NCBI GenBank assembly: GCA_045656005.1
Contig: JAZOQG010000037.1
Span: 1 to 34,688, forward strand
Length of the DNA stretch: 34,688 bases
From: JAZNQN01 sp045656005
GTDB lineage: Bacteria; Bacillota; Clostridia; UMGS1883; UMGS1540
Reading direction: 5' to 3'
This document shows, one piece after another, positions 1 through 7,947 of this stretch. A program made the position numbers and the translations under genes. Every line of letters begins with the position of its first letter. The first letter of the stretch is position 1. Below the pieces are notes generated by a model. That model had not been told where the DNA came from. It ran no database searches and saw only the letters and a list, made by a program, of their open reading frames with translations.

Positions 1-41
1 GCTTAGAAGGCAGTTGCTCTATCCTGCTGAGCTACAGGCGC
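1..41 (-). tRNA. tRNA-Arg (anticodon TCT), 5' part only
   Basis: On the minus strand the sequence starts with a seven-base acceptor arm GCGCCTG, then T8, A9 and a normal D arm. The anticodon loop reads CTTCTAA, giving anticodon TCT (Arg, AGA codons). The window ends just after the anticodon loop, so the T arm and 3' end are missing. It lies 6 bases downstream of tRNA-Gly and is probably co-transcribed with it from the promoter at 138-166. Confidence 0.88.
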
Positions 42-47
42 ATCTAT

Positions 48-121
48 TGGAGCGGGTGATGGGAATCGAACCCACGCAATCAGCTTGGAAGGCTGATGTT
101 CTACCATTGAACTACACCCGC
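48..121 (-). tRNA. tRNA-Gly (anticodon TCC)
   Basis: A complete 74-base cloverleaf is visible on the minus strand. The acceptor arm GCGGGTG pairs with CACCCGC, the anticodon loop CTTCCAA gives anticodon TCC (Gly, GGA codons), and the T loop reads GGTTCGATTCC. The 3' CCA is encoded at 48-50, as in many Firmicutes tRNAs. The gene is first in a Gly-Arg tandem preceded by a strong promoter. Confidence 0.96.
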
Positions 122-137
122 ACAACCGACTTTTAAA

Positions 138-166
138 ATTATAGCAGATTATAGAAGATTTGTCAA
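138..166 (-). promoter_or_regulatory. sigma-A promoter of the tRNA-Gly/tRNA-Arg operon
   Basis: On the minus strand the -35 box TTGACA (161-166), a 17-base spacer and the -10 box TATAAT (138-143) all match consensus. The expected start of transcription is around 130, about 10 bases before the tRNA-Gly 5' end. The bases between this promoter and the upstream GTPase gene (167-232) are almost pure A/T and show no GC-rich terminator. Confidence 0.85.
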
Positions 167-232
167 CTATTTTTTTAAAATTTTTTAAAAAAATTTTTTA
201 TGCTCTTATATTATCCCTTATACCCTCGTTTT

Positions 233-2815
233 TTATTCTTTTTTTTGGTTAAATTCCTGCATCATTTTTGAAATTTCAGAATCCATATTTTTAAGCTCTT
301 TTAAAAACGTATCTGCCGAAATACGAAGTGCTCCGCTGCCCAATATAATTATCTGTTCAAGATTGTCAGATGATGCAACCTCCACCCTGTGATTTTTCGA
401 AAGCTCGTGAGTTGTCTTTTCAATGTATGCGTCTGCGGTTTCTGCTTCCTTTGTGTAAACTATGTGTATATCGTTTACCTCTTCCACCTCTCTGTGCTTT
501 CCCGAAACTTTGTAAGCATCAAAAACCACAATCACCTCGCACCCATTTAATGCTTTGTAATTGCACATTTTTGAAATAAGCTCGCTTCTTGCACTATCAA
601 GGTTTTCGCCTGCAACTCTTTTAAGGTGTTCATCGGCAAAAATTATGTTGTATCCGTCAACAAGCAAATATGTTTTATCATACTTTCTGGGTTTTGTTGT
701 GCCTTTGTAAACGGGCTCTATTGGTTTTTTCTCCGTTTTCATTTTATTTGGTATTCTGCGCTCTGTAATTTTGCCGTAGGTACGCTCATAAATTGCAATA
801 AGCTCATCCTCGCTGACCTCATCATTGTTTTTTCTTTGTCTTGGTGCAAAAACAAAAGTTTCTTCTTTTTCTGCACCTAAAACAAATGGAAGATGCATAT
901 AATTTTCAACTTCATTCCACTTAACCAGAAAACCTGCTCCTTTTGCACAGAAAACGGAATCAGCGCTGTTTTCCGTGTCGCTTTCAGGGTTATAGCCTGT
1001 GCTTTCAATTACCTCTTGAGGGTTTTCGCAAGGTTCATAACTTGATATTTTGCAGAAAATATGACCTTTTCCTTTTGTATATACTGTAATATCCTTGTGG
1101 TAATCACGCATTTTTATAACAGGTGCTCTACCGCACAGACGCGCAGTTTCTCCGCTATTTTCAGGAATAAGTATCTCACCGCCCATGTTCTGCACATCTG
1201 TCATGGCTCTGCCGAGGTGTTCACTGGGAAGTTCTATTTCAAATTCGTACCATGGCTCCAAAAGCACATTTTCAGCACGCATCAGGGCATGACGCACGGC
1301 ACGATATGTTGCCTGACGAAAATCTCCCCCATCCGTATGCTTTTGATGTGCTCTGCCTGAAACTAATGTTATTTTAACATCAGTAAGCGGTGCACCGCAA
1401 AGTACACCAACATGATTTTTTTCCGCAAGGTGTGTAAGAATAAGACGTTGCCAGTTTTTTGAAAGCAAATCTTCACTGCAGTCAGATGTAATTTCAATTC
1501 CAGTTCCTCTCTCACCGGGTTCTATTACGAGATGAACTTCCGAATAGTGGCGAAGCGGCTCATAGTGCCCCACTCCTTCAACTGCCTCTTTTACGGTTTC
1601 TTTGTATAAAATCGAGCCTTGCGCAAAATCAATGTCGATATTAAATCTTTCCCTCACTATGCGCTTTAATATCTCGCATTGAATTTCACCCATTATGCGA
1701 AGATGTATTTCAGAAAGCTGACTGTTCCAGTAAACATTAAGCTGCGGCTCTTCCTCTTCAAGCTGACGAAGTTTTGAAAGCAAAACCATAGGGTCAGTTC
1801 CGTCATTTATCTCAACTTTGTAGGAAAATACACTTTCAAGCGAAAACGAAGAAATACTTTTCTCAGCACCAATTCCCTCTCCTGCATAAGTTTTTGTAAG
1901 CCCTAAAAGAGCGCAAACCATACCTTGCTCCGCCACATCGCACCCTTTGAACTTACTGCCCGAATAAACTCTTATGGAATTTACCTTTTCGCTCCATTCA
2001 TTTCCGCTTTTGTCAGTACCTGAGATTAAATCTTTTACCTTGATTTCTCCGCCAAGCACCTTAAGATGGGTTAATCTGTTACCCTGTTCATCCTGCGTAA
2101 TTTTAAAAACTTTTGCCGCAAAATCACTTTTTCTTTCTGCAGGGATTGTATATTTATCAAAAAGCTTAAGAAATTCGTCAACCCCATCTTCTTTAAGCGC
2201 AGAGCCAAAAAAGCAAGGGAACATCTTTCTCTCTTTTATAAGATTTTTAATTGTTTCTTCTTCTACTTTGCCTGTGTCCAGAAATTCTGTCATGGCATCT
2301 TCGTCGCAAAGTGCAATGTTTTCATAAAAACTTTCATCATTCTTTCCGCTGAAGTTTACCATATTTTCCGAAAGCTTTTCTCGGAGATTTTTCAAAAGAG
2401 TGTCAGCGCTATAAGATGCAATATCCATTTTGTTTACAAAAATAAATGTAGGGATATTATTATTTTTAATGATGTACCATAAAGTTTCAGTATGGCTTTG
2501 AACACCGTCACATCCGTTGATTACTAAAACTGCATAATCAAGCACCGACAAAACCCTTTCGGTTTCTGCCGAAAAATCAACGTGTCCCGGTGTGTCTAGA
2601 AGTGTTATTTCGCCCATTTCTGTTTTTAAAACAGCTTGCTTTGAAAAAATTGTGATACCACGTTCTTTTTCCATCTGGTCAGTATCAAGAAATGTGTTTC
2701 CGTGGTCAACTCTTCCTCTCTTTCTTATTTCCCCTGCTGAATATAAAAGTCCTTCGGAAAGAGTTGTTTTACCGCTGTCAACGTGAGCTAAAATTCCAAC
2801 TGTTATCCTTTTCAT
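233..2815 (-). CDS. EF-G/Tet(M)-like translational GTPase fused to a C-terminal NYN (YacP/Rae1-like) nuclease domain
   Basis: This 860-residue protein has two parts. Residues 1 to about 660 form a translational GTPase of the ribosomal-protection branch of the EF-G family: P-loop AHVDSGKT (10-17), RGITI (52-56), DTPGH (74-78), NKMD (128-131), SAL (205-207), followed by EF-G-like domains II-V. Residues about 713-845 form an NYN/PIN-like domain with DGYN (720-723), VFDAYKV (764-770), ETADAYIE (792-799) and SSD (815-817), the acidic pattern of the YacP family. B. subtilis YacP (Rae1) is known to cut mRNA inside the ribosomal A site. A charged linker at 660-712 joins the parts. The domain IV loop reads AHQKHTDGGDFR, not the SPVSTPADFR seen in Tet(O)/Tet(M), so tetracycline resistance is unlikely. 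The start is the ATG after AGGGG. The gene follows ung behind a hairpin and has no clear promoter of its own. The two folds are confident; the joint function is inferred. Confidence 0.9.
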   Translation of the reverse strand: MKRITVGILAHVDSGKTTLSEGLLYSAGEIRKRGRVDHGNTFLDTDQMEKERGITIFSKQAVLKTEMGEITLLDTPGHVDFSAETERVLSVLDYAVLVINGCDGVQSHTETLWYIIKNNNIPTFIFVNKMDIASYSADTLLKNLREKLSENMVNFSGKNDESFYENIALCDEDAMTEFLDTGKVEEETIKNLIKERKMFPCFFGSALKEDGVDEFLKLFDKYTIPAERKSDFAAKVFKITQDEQGNRLTHLKVLGGEIKVKDLISGTDKSGNEWSEKVNSIRVYSGSKFKGCDVAEQGMVCALLGLTKTYAGEGIGAEKSISSFSLESVFSYKVEINDGTDPMVLLSKLRQLEEEEPQLNVYWNSQLSEIHLRIMGEIQCEILKRIVRERFNIDIDFAQGSILYKETVKEAVEGVGHYEPLRHYSEVHLVIEPGERGTGIEITSDCSEDLLSKNWQRLILTHLAEKNHVGVLCGAPLTDVKITLVSGRAHQKHTDGGDFRQATYRAVRHALMRAENVLLEPWYEFEIELPSEHLGRAMTDVQNMGGEILIPENSGETARLCGRAPVIKMRDYHKDITVYTKGKGHIFCKISSYEPCENPQEVIESTGYNPESDTENSADSVFCAKGAGFLVKWNEVENYMHLPFVLGAEKEETFVFAPRQRKNNDEVSEDELIAIYERTYGKITERRIPNKMKTEKKPIEPVYKGTTKPRKYDKTYLLVDGYNIIFADEHLKRVAGENLDSARSELISKMCNYKALNGCEVIVVFDAYKVSGKHREVEEVNDIHIVYTKEAETADAYIEKTTHELSKNHRVEVASSDNLEQIIILGSGALRISADTFLKELKNMDSEISKMMQEFNQKKE

Positions 2816-2836
2816 ACATTGTATCCCCTAAAAGTA

Positions 2837-2869
2837 GGGAGTGTTAAAAAATCAATTTTAAACACTCCC
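2837..2869 (-). terminator. Hairpin between ung and the GTPase-NYN gene
   Basis: Nine-base arms GGGAGTGTT and AACACTCCC enclose an A/T-rich interior that can pair further as A against T. It starts 8 bases past the ung stop codon and probably ends most rpiB-ung transcripts. The minus-strand flank CTTTTAGG is a poor U-tract, so readthrough into the next gene is likely. It resembles the hairpins at 5034-5062 and 24221-24251. Confidence 0.6.
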
Positions 2870-2876
2870 GTTTTAA

Positions 2877-3554
2877 TTAGTTTAAGTTAGGTATCTGCCA
2901 GTCAATTGGCGACTTAACCTGCTTTATAAGCCATTCATTAACTTTTTTAAAATGACCGCAGCCAAAAAATCCATTATATGCGGAAAGCGGGCTTGGATGT
3001 GCCGCAGTAAGACAAAGATGACGTTTCCTATCAATAAGCTCCATTTTTTCTTTTGCATTTGCACCCCAGAGAAGAAATGCCACAGGCTCATCTCTTTTGT
3101 TAAGTTCTTCTATAACCCTCGTTGTAAACTGCTCCCAACCTTTTTTTCTATGGGAATTAGGCTCGCCGCCTCTCACAGTTAAAACGCTGTTTAAAAGAAG
3201 CACACCCTGTTTTGCCCAGGGCATTAAAAAGCCGTTATCAGGCACAAATCCACCAAGCTCATCTACTATTTCCTTATACATATTTTTAAGGGATGGCGGA
3301 ATATCAATTCCGGGTTTTACCGAGAAACTCATTCCATGCGCCTGCCCAACACCATGATATGGGTCTTGTCCTATTATTACCACCTTTGTATCTGAATATG
3401 ATGTCACTTTCAAAGCTGAAAAAATGTCATACATATCAGGATAAACAGTATGGTGTTTGTATTCTTCTTTAAGGAAAGCACGCAAAGCCGCATAATACGG
3501 TTTCTCGAATTCATCACCTATATATCTGTCCCAGTCATTTCCAAGTTTAACCAA
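2877..3554 (-). CDS. ung: Uracil-DNA glycosylase (family 1)
   Basis: Ung cleaves uracil from DNA after cytosine deamination or dUMP misincorporation, opening base-excision repair in the cytoplasm. The 225-residue length is normal. The water-activating motif GQDPYH (62-67, catalytic Asp64), the LLNSVLTVR strand (120-128) and the HPSPLS loop (186-191, His186) are all intact. The gene lies 15 bases after the RpiB-family isomerase and probably shares its promoter at 4242-4270. A hairpin follows the stop codon. No anomalies are seen. Confidence 0.97.
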   Translation of the reverse strand: MVKLGNDWDRYIGDEFEKPYYAALRAFLKEEYKHHTVYPDMYDIFSALKVTSYSDTKVVIIGQDPYHGVGQAHGMSFSVKPGIDIPPSLKNMYKEIVDELGGFVPDNGFLMPWAKQGVLLLNSVLTVRGGEPNSHRKKGWEQFTTRVIEELNKRDEPVAFLLWGANAKEKMELIDRKRHLCLTAAHPSPLSAYNGFFGCGHFKKVNEWLIKQVKSPIDWQIPNLN

Positions 3555-3569
3555 GTTTTTTCACTCCAA

Positions 3570-4208
3570 TTAAGCGAGAATACCTTTGATGTATGCCGCG
3601 ATTTCATCATCCTTGCAGTTAGCAAAGAAGAGTTCGGAAAATTTCTCACCGCTTACAGTTTCTTTAAGGAAATCCTGATCGATTTCTTTAAGAATTGTCA
3701 TCATATCTTTATGAGTAACCTTCTTAACTTCATTTAAAATTTTAGCATTTCTCTGTTCGGGAACTGCTCTTTCCTTAGGATAGCCGCCACCCCATTCTTC
3801 AACAAAGAGTTTTTCAAAAACGTACTGAAGGTTGAGTTCACATCCCCAGCCCCAGCCTTTAGCAAAAGGAAGTGCAATTGCATTACCGTTATTTACCTGT
3901 GTAAACTGGTATGCATCTGTGGGGTCTACAACGTGACCGCAAAGTACACCTGGGAAAGAGTTTGCAGCGAGCATTGCGCCTTCGCCTGTTCCGCAACCTG
4001 TGATTACAAGGTCAACTGCTTTTGAATTTAACAAAATAGCAGAAAGTAAACCAATCTGAACATATGTAAGCTGATTTTTATCTTCTGCGCTGTACATACC
4101 AAAATTTAAAACTTCATGACCCATTGGCTCTACAACTTTTTTAAGCGTATTGCAAATAAGTTCATTTTTAGCCGCCTGGCTGTTTTCATTAATAAGTGCG
4201 ATTTTCAT
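3570..4208 (-). CDS. RpiB/LacA/LacB family sugar-phosphate isomerase
   Basis: Proteins of this family interconvert aldose and ketose phosphates, such as ribose 5-phosphate and ribulose 5-phosphate. The 212-residue sequence has the family core GCGTGEGAML (71-80), with Cys72 as the expected catalytic base. A region rich in Trp and Gly (about 117-146) and a C-terminal extension make it longer than the roughly 150-residue RpiB of model bacteria. Related longer clostridial proteins carry only the family name, so the substrate (ribose, allose or galactose phosphate) is uncertain. An AAGGAG site precedes the ATG. It is first in a short operon with ung. Confidence 0.85.
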   Translation of the reverse strand: MKIALINENSQAAKNELICNTLKKVVEPMGHEVLNFGMYSAEDKNQLTYVQIGLLSAILLNSKAVDLVITGCGTGEGAMLAANSFPGVLCGHVVDPTDAYQFTQVNNGNAIALPFAKGWGWGCELNLQYVFEKLFVEEWGGGYPKERAVPEQRNAKILNEVKKVTHKDMMTILKEIDQDFLKETVSGEKFSELFFANCKDDEIAAYIKGILA

Positions 4209-4241
4209 TGTTTATTTCTCCTTAAAATAGATTTTAACTAT

Positions 4242-4270
4242 ATTATAATACAAACCCCGAAATAAATCAA
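4242..4270 (-). promoter_or_regulatory. sigma-A promoter of the rpiB-like/ung operon
   Basis: On the minus strand a -35 box TTGATT (4265-4270) and a -10 box TATAAT (4242-4247) are 17 bases apart, about 34 bases before the start codon. The -35 box overlaps the last codons of the upstream cwlD gene. No GC-rich terminator is visible between cwlD and this promoter. Confidence 0.7.
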
Positions 4271-4968
4271 GAACTTTTGTTCAAATACGAAATAATTCCC
4301 TTAGCAATTGCCCTACCCATTTTTCGGCAATATTCCTCACTTTTCAAAAGCTTTTCCTCCTCTTCATTTGAGAGAAATCCGCACTCTACAAGTACCATTG
4401 GGATTTTTGCATGGCTTAAAAGGTATATTCCGCCTTCAACCTCCTTAAGTTCTCTGTTGCAGTGGGCACCTATGTCGCTCATAATTGAGTTTTTAATAAG
4501 CTTTGCAGCATATTCCGAGTCTTCGCTTCCTGCGGGATAAAAAACCTGTGGTCCGCTATATTTTGGTATTCCAAAATAGTTCATGTGAATACTTACTGCT
4601 ATCTTTCCGCCGCTTTCATTTATGATTTTTTCCCTTTGACGCATATCATCTCTCTTTTTTTCCCGTACTGTCATATTTTCATTTGAGTACAAGGCGTTTT
4701 CGTCATTTCTTGTCATCAAAACATTTATGCCGTTAGATGTTAGTTCCTTTTCTATAGCCTTCGATACAAAAAGATTTATTTCGCTTTCCTTTTTTCCGCT
4801 CTTACCTACAGCACCTCCGTCGGGCAGACCATGCCCCGCATCAATTACAACATCTATCTTTCCTTCTCCCGCGGTTTCTACCGCCCTGTCTCCTGATGCA
4901 AAATGCGAACAGACAATTACTACCAAAGCACAAAAAATCATTTCCCACAGTTTAAAATTCTTTCTCAT
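4267..4968 (-). CDS. cwlD: N-acetylmuramoyl-L-alanine amidase, CwlD-like (Amidase_3)
   Basis: The enzyme is a Zn-dependent amidase that removes peptide side chains from muramic acid. In spore formers CwlD starts muramic-delta-lactam formation in the spore cortex. The 233-residue protein has an N-terminal hydrophobic anchor (about 8-23), the DAGHG motif (43-47, Zn ligand His46), Glu62, SIHMN (126-130, His128) and VECGFLSN (194-201, catalytic Glu195). The size matches CwlD rather than larger multidomain autolysins. The start is the ATG after GGGAG. A sequence CATAGAAT upstream resembles a sporulation sigma-E -10 box but its -35 partner is poor. The CwlD assignment rests on size and architecture; the amidase family is certain. 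Confidence 0.85.
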   Translation of the reverse strand: MRKNFKLWEMIFCALVVIVCSHFASGDRAVETAGEGKIDVVIDAGHGLPDGGAVGKSGKKESEINLFVSKAIEKELTSNGINVLMTRNDENALYSNENMTVREKKRDDMRQREKIINESGGKIAVSIHMNYFGIPKYSGPQVFYPAGSEDSEYAAKLIKNSIMSDIGAHCNRELKEVEGGIYLLSHAKIPMVLVECGFLSNEEEEKLLKSEEYCRKMGRAIAKGIISYLNKSS

Positions 4969-5033
4969 AAGCCACTCCCGAAAACGTATTTATATATTCT
5001 ATGATTAATTTTCAGGCGCAATTACAAAAACGA

Positions 5034-5062
5034 GGGTGTAAAAAATGATTTTTTCTACACCC
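5034..5062 (-). terminator. Terminator hairpin after the P-type ATPase gene
   Basis: Arms GGGTGTA and TACACCC, extended by A-run against T-run pairing, form a hairpin 11 bases beyond the ATPase stop codon. The minus-strand flank reads CGTTTTTG. It shares its layout and sequence with 2837-2869 and 24221-24251. Confidence 0.7.
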
Positions 5063-5073
5063 CCAATTTTATA

Positions 5074-7761
5074 TTATTCTGCTTTTCGATTGTCCACCGC
5101 TCTGTGAATTACCTTAATTATCTCAACTACAGGTATAATGAGAATTGCAAGACCGAATGCAATCCCGTATTCCATAAGGTCAAGATGAGCAAGTTGGAAT
5201 GCTTTTGCAAGGAAATCCACTTCGATAACGACAGTTGTAAGCACGAGCGATAAAACACCTGCACCCCATAGCCATAAATTCTGATTTTTCATTTTGAAAA
5301 TCGAGCCGTGAAGCGACCTCATATTAAACGCATGGCATATTTCACAAAGGGAAAGTGTGAGAAAAGCCATAGATGTTCCAAGCATTTCTGCGGAATATGT
5401 TCCTGCTAAAATCGCCTCGGCATGATGAAGGTCAGCAAGCCAATATCTACCCAAAATGTATGAAATCATAGTAATAATTGTTACCAAAACCCCCTGATAT
5501 GCAACTGCAAAACCAAGACCGCCTGCAAAAATCCCTTCTTTGCTGTCACGCGGTTTACGGTTCATAATGCTTTTTTCGGGTTTTTCCATACCAAGTGCAA
5601 GTGCCGGAAAACAGTCTGTAATAAGGTTTATCCAAAGCAAATGAACAGGTGCGAAAATTGTAAATCCAAAGAGTGTAGCAAAAAATATTGTCAGTACTTC
5701 TGAAAGATTGGAAGCAAGAAGGAACTGAATTGCTTTCCTGATATTGTCATATATTCTTCGTCCCTCGCCAACGGCTGAAACTATGGTTGCAAAGTTATCA
5801 TCAGCCAAAATCATGTCAGCCACATTTTTAGTAACATCTGTACCTGTAATACCCATGCCGACACCTATATCTGCATTTTTAATAGAAGGAGCATCATTAA
5901 CACCGTCTCCCGTCATGGCAGTAACCATGCCACGTTTTCGCCATGCGTTGACAATTCTCGTTTTGTGTTCAGGCTGAACACGAGCATAAACTGAATACTT
6001 TGTAACGACGCTGTCAAATTCCTCATCTGATATTTCATCAAGCTGGGAACCTGTAATAGCTTCAGATGCATCTGCGATAATTCCAAGTTGCGTTGCTATT
6101 GCAACTGCGGTATCCTTATGGTCACCTGTAATCATTATAGGACGAATACCTGCACCACGGCACTCGTCAATTGCATCCTTAACTTCGGGGCGCACAGGGT
6201 CAATCATCCCAACAAGTCCTATAAATACAAGGTCGCATTCAACGCTTTCCGAGTCATACACCGAAGGCTCTGCAGAAATCTCTTTTTTTGCGGACGCAAG
6301 AACACGCAGTGCCCTGTCTGCCATTTTTTTGTTGACAGTAAGTATATCCTCGCGGACTTCAGCTGTCATTTCTATGGTCTTTCCATTAATTAATGCTTTT
6401 GTGCATCTCTTTAAAAGCTCGTCGGGAGCACCTTTGGTAAACTGAATAAGCACACCGTCAGCAGTTTTATGAATGGTTGACATCATCTTTCTGCCTGAAT
6501 CAAACGGAACTTCGCCAATTCTTACAAATACATTTTTTTGAACATTTTTGGAAACACCGAGCGTTTCGGCATAATTTACCAGTGCGCATTCAGTTGGCTC
6601 TCCTACAGCGGCACCCAAATCTTTATCAAACTCTGCATCGGAGCAAAGCGACATTGCATTTGCAAGCAAAGCCTCGTCATCGCCATAATGCTCTATAACC
6701 GTCATTTTGTTCTGTGTAAGTGTTCCTGTTTTATCAGAACAAATAATCTGTGTGCAACCAAGAGTTTCAACAGCGGTAAGTTTTCTGATAATGGCATTTC
6801 GCTTTGACATATTGGTGACACCGATAGAAAGCACGATAGTAACCACCGTAGCAAGTCCCTCAGGAATTGCCGCAACCGCAAGAGAAATTGCAATCATAAA
6901 TGAGTTTAAAACTGTTTCAAAACCTATGCCGTCACGAATTAACTGCACTCCGAAAATAACAACACAAATACCTATAACAAGATAGGTTAAAATTTTAGAA
7001 AGACCTGAAAGCTTAATCTGAAGAGGCGTTTTGCCTTCCTCGGCCTTGGCAAGAGCATCTGCAATTTTGCCCATTTCAGTATCCATTCCTGTAGCGGTTA
7101 CAACTGCCTTGCCGCGTCCGTAAACAACAGTTGAACCCATAAACACCATGTTCTTTCTGTCACCTAATGTAACATCGCCGTTTTCTCCGGTTGTGAGAGC
7201 TTCAATTCTTTTATCAACGGGTACGGACTCACCTGTAAGCGCGGCTTCTTCAATTTTCATAGAGGCGCACTCTATAATTCTCGCATCTGCCGGAACTGAA
7301 TCACCCGCTTCAAGCACAATAATATCGCCGACAACAAGTTCTTCACTTGGAATAAAAATCTGCTTTCCGTCACGAATAACCTTGCTCTGTGCCTTTGACA
7401 TTTCCTGCAAAGCCTCAATGGCTTTTTCCGCCTTGCTTTCCTGAAAAACACCCAATATGGCATTGATAAGGACAACAGCAAGGATTATTACGACATCCGA
7501 AGGAAATCCCATATGTCCCGAGTGAATTCCTTCGTAAATTTCAACGCCCGCAGAAATCACTGCAGCAACCAAGAGAATAATTGTCATAGGTTCGCAAAGC
7601 TGCTTAAAAAAGCGGTGAAGAATTGATTCCTTCTTGGCTTCGATAAGCTTGTTTTTGCCATTTTCCATGAGTCTTTTTTCTGCCTCTGAAGAACTCAAAC
7701 CATTTACGCTACTGCCTGTAGCCTCAATTACATCATTGGCATCATTTAAATAATGTTTCAT
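5074..7761 (-). CDS. P-type cation-transporting ATPase (Ca2+/Mn2+, P2A type), under a Mn2+ riboswitch
   Basis: This 895-residue membrane pump couples ATP hydrolysis to divalent cation export. Family hallmarks are in order: cation ATPase N-terminal domain (1-75), TGES (176-179), the TM4 motif AAIPEGL (297-303), phosphorylation site CSDKTGTLT (341-349, Asp343), KGAP (443-446), TGD (545-547), GDGVNDAP (618-625), then the C-terminal transmembrane domain. Ion-site residues corresponding to SERCA Glu309, Glu771, Asn796 and Asp800 appear as Glu301, Glu688, Asn712 and Asp716. By sequence alone it would be called a Ca2+ ATPase. The yybP-ykoY riboswitch just upstream points to Mn2+ as the signal and probably a substrate, as for L. 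lactis YoaB. The ATG follows an AGGAGG site. A hairpin terminator closes the unit. Confidence 0.93.
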   Translation of the reverse strand: MKHYLNDANDVIEATGSSVNGLSSSEAEKRLMENGKNKLIEAKKESILHRFFKQLCEPMTIILLVAAVISAGVEIYEGIHSGHMGFPSDVVIILAVVLINAILGVFQESKAEKAIEALQEMSKAQSKVIRDGKQIFIPSEELVVGDIIVLEAGDSVPADARIIECASMKIEEAALTGESVPVDKRIEALTTGENGDVTLGDRKNMVFMGSTVVYGRGKAVVTATGMDTEMGKIADALAKAEEGKTPLQIKLSGLSKILTYLVIGICVVIFGVQLIRDGIGFETVLNSFMIAISLAVAAIPEGLATVVTIVLSIGVTNMSKRNAIIRKLTAVETLGCTQIICSDKTGTLTQNKMTVIEHYGDDEALLANAMSLCSDAEFDKDLGAAVGEPTECALVNYAETLGVSKNVQKNVFVRIGEVPFDSGRKMMSTIHKTADGVLIQFTKGAPDELLKRCTKALINGKTIEMTAEVREDILTVNKKMADRALRVLASAKKEISAEPSVYDSESVECDLVFIGLVGMIDPVRPEVKDAIDECRGAGIRPIMITGDHKDTAVAIATQLGIIADASEAITGSQLDEISDEEFDSVVTKYSVYARVQPEHKTRIVNAWRKRGMVTAMTGDGVNDAPSIKNADIGVGMGITGTDVTKNVADMILADDNFATIVSAVGEGRRIYDNIRKAIQFLLASNLSEVLTIFFATLFGFTIFAPVHLLWINLITDCFPALALGMEKPEKSIMNRKPRDSKEGIFAGGLGFAVAYQGVLVTIITMISYILGRYWLADLHHAEAILAGTYSAEMLGTSMAFLTLSLCEICHAFNMRSLHGSIFKMKNQNLWLWGAGVLSLVLTTVVIEVDFLAKAFQLAHLDLMEYGIAFGLAILIIPVVEIIKVIHRAVDNRKAE

Positions 7762-7814
7762 TTTTTTCCTCCTTTTAAATTATTATGAAGTGCATTCAAT
7801 ATAATATACAAAAA

Positions 7815-7847
7815 AAGACTTTTGCGGCATTATGCCACAAAAGTCTT
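7815..7847 (-). terminator. Intrinsic terminator forming the expression platform of the Mn2+ riboswitch
   Basis: On the minus strand AAGACTTTTG and CAAAAGTCTT enclose the inner stem GGCA/TGCC and are followed by a run of seven T. The 5' arm reuses the bases CTTTTG (7838-7843) that close the aptamer P1 helix, so the two structures exclude each other. Confidence 0.9.
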
Positions 7848-7931
7848 GCTATCAAATAGATCCAAATAACCGGACAAAAAGTCGAGTTGACGATTACCTG
7901 GAAATGCAAAGCATTCAGCTACTCCCTTTTG
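7815..7931 (-). ncRNA. yybP-ykoY family manganese riboswitch (aptamer about 7838-7931 plus terminator)
   Basis: Read on the minus strand, the aptamer begins CAAAAGGGAGTAGC and ends AGCAAGACTTTTG, the conserved flanks of this class. Internal elements fit too: hairpin GAATGC-TTT-GCATTT, conserved loop TCGTCAACTCG (7883-7893), CCGG (7870-7873), helix TAATCG against CGGTTA, and a small hairpin before AGCAAGAC. P1 is CAAAAG with CTTTTG. Metal binding would stabilise P1, take CTTTTG away from the terminator and let transcription reach the ATPase gene, so this should be an ON switch. It sits in the 186-base gap between secF and the ATPase. No promoter is evident in the 17 bases before the aptamer, so the transcript may come from secDF. 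Confidence 0.9.
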
Positions 7932-7947
7932 CAATATCAGTGCTTTA

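Noticed and set aside
167..232. Terminator made of A and T runs after the GTPase-NYN gene
   Set aside because: The stretch can fold as A against T, but it has no GC pairs and its pairing is not unique.
233..2815. Tetracycline resistance gene
   Set aside because: The GTPase is related to ribosomal protection proteins, but the SPVST loop is missing and a nuclease domain is attached.
4969..5033. Sigma-E type sporulation promoter before cwlD (CATAGAAT)
   Set aside because: The -10-like box is good, but the only -35 candidate TGTAATT is a poor match with a long 16-base spacer, so I do not call it.
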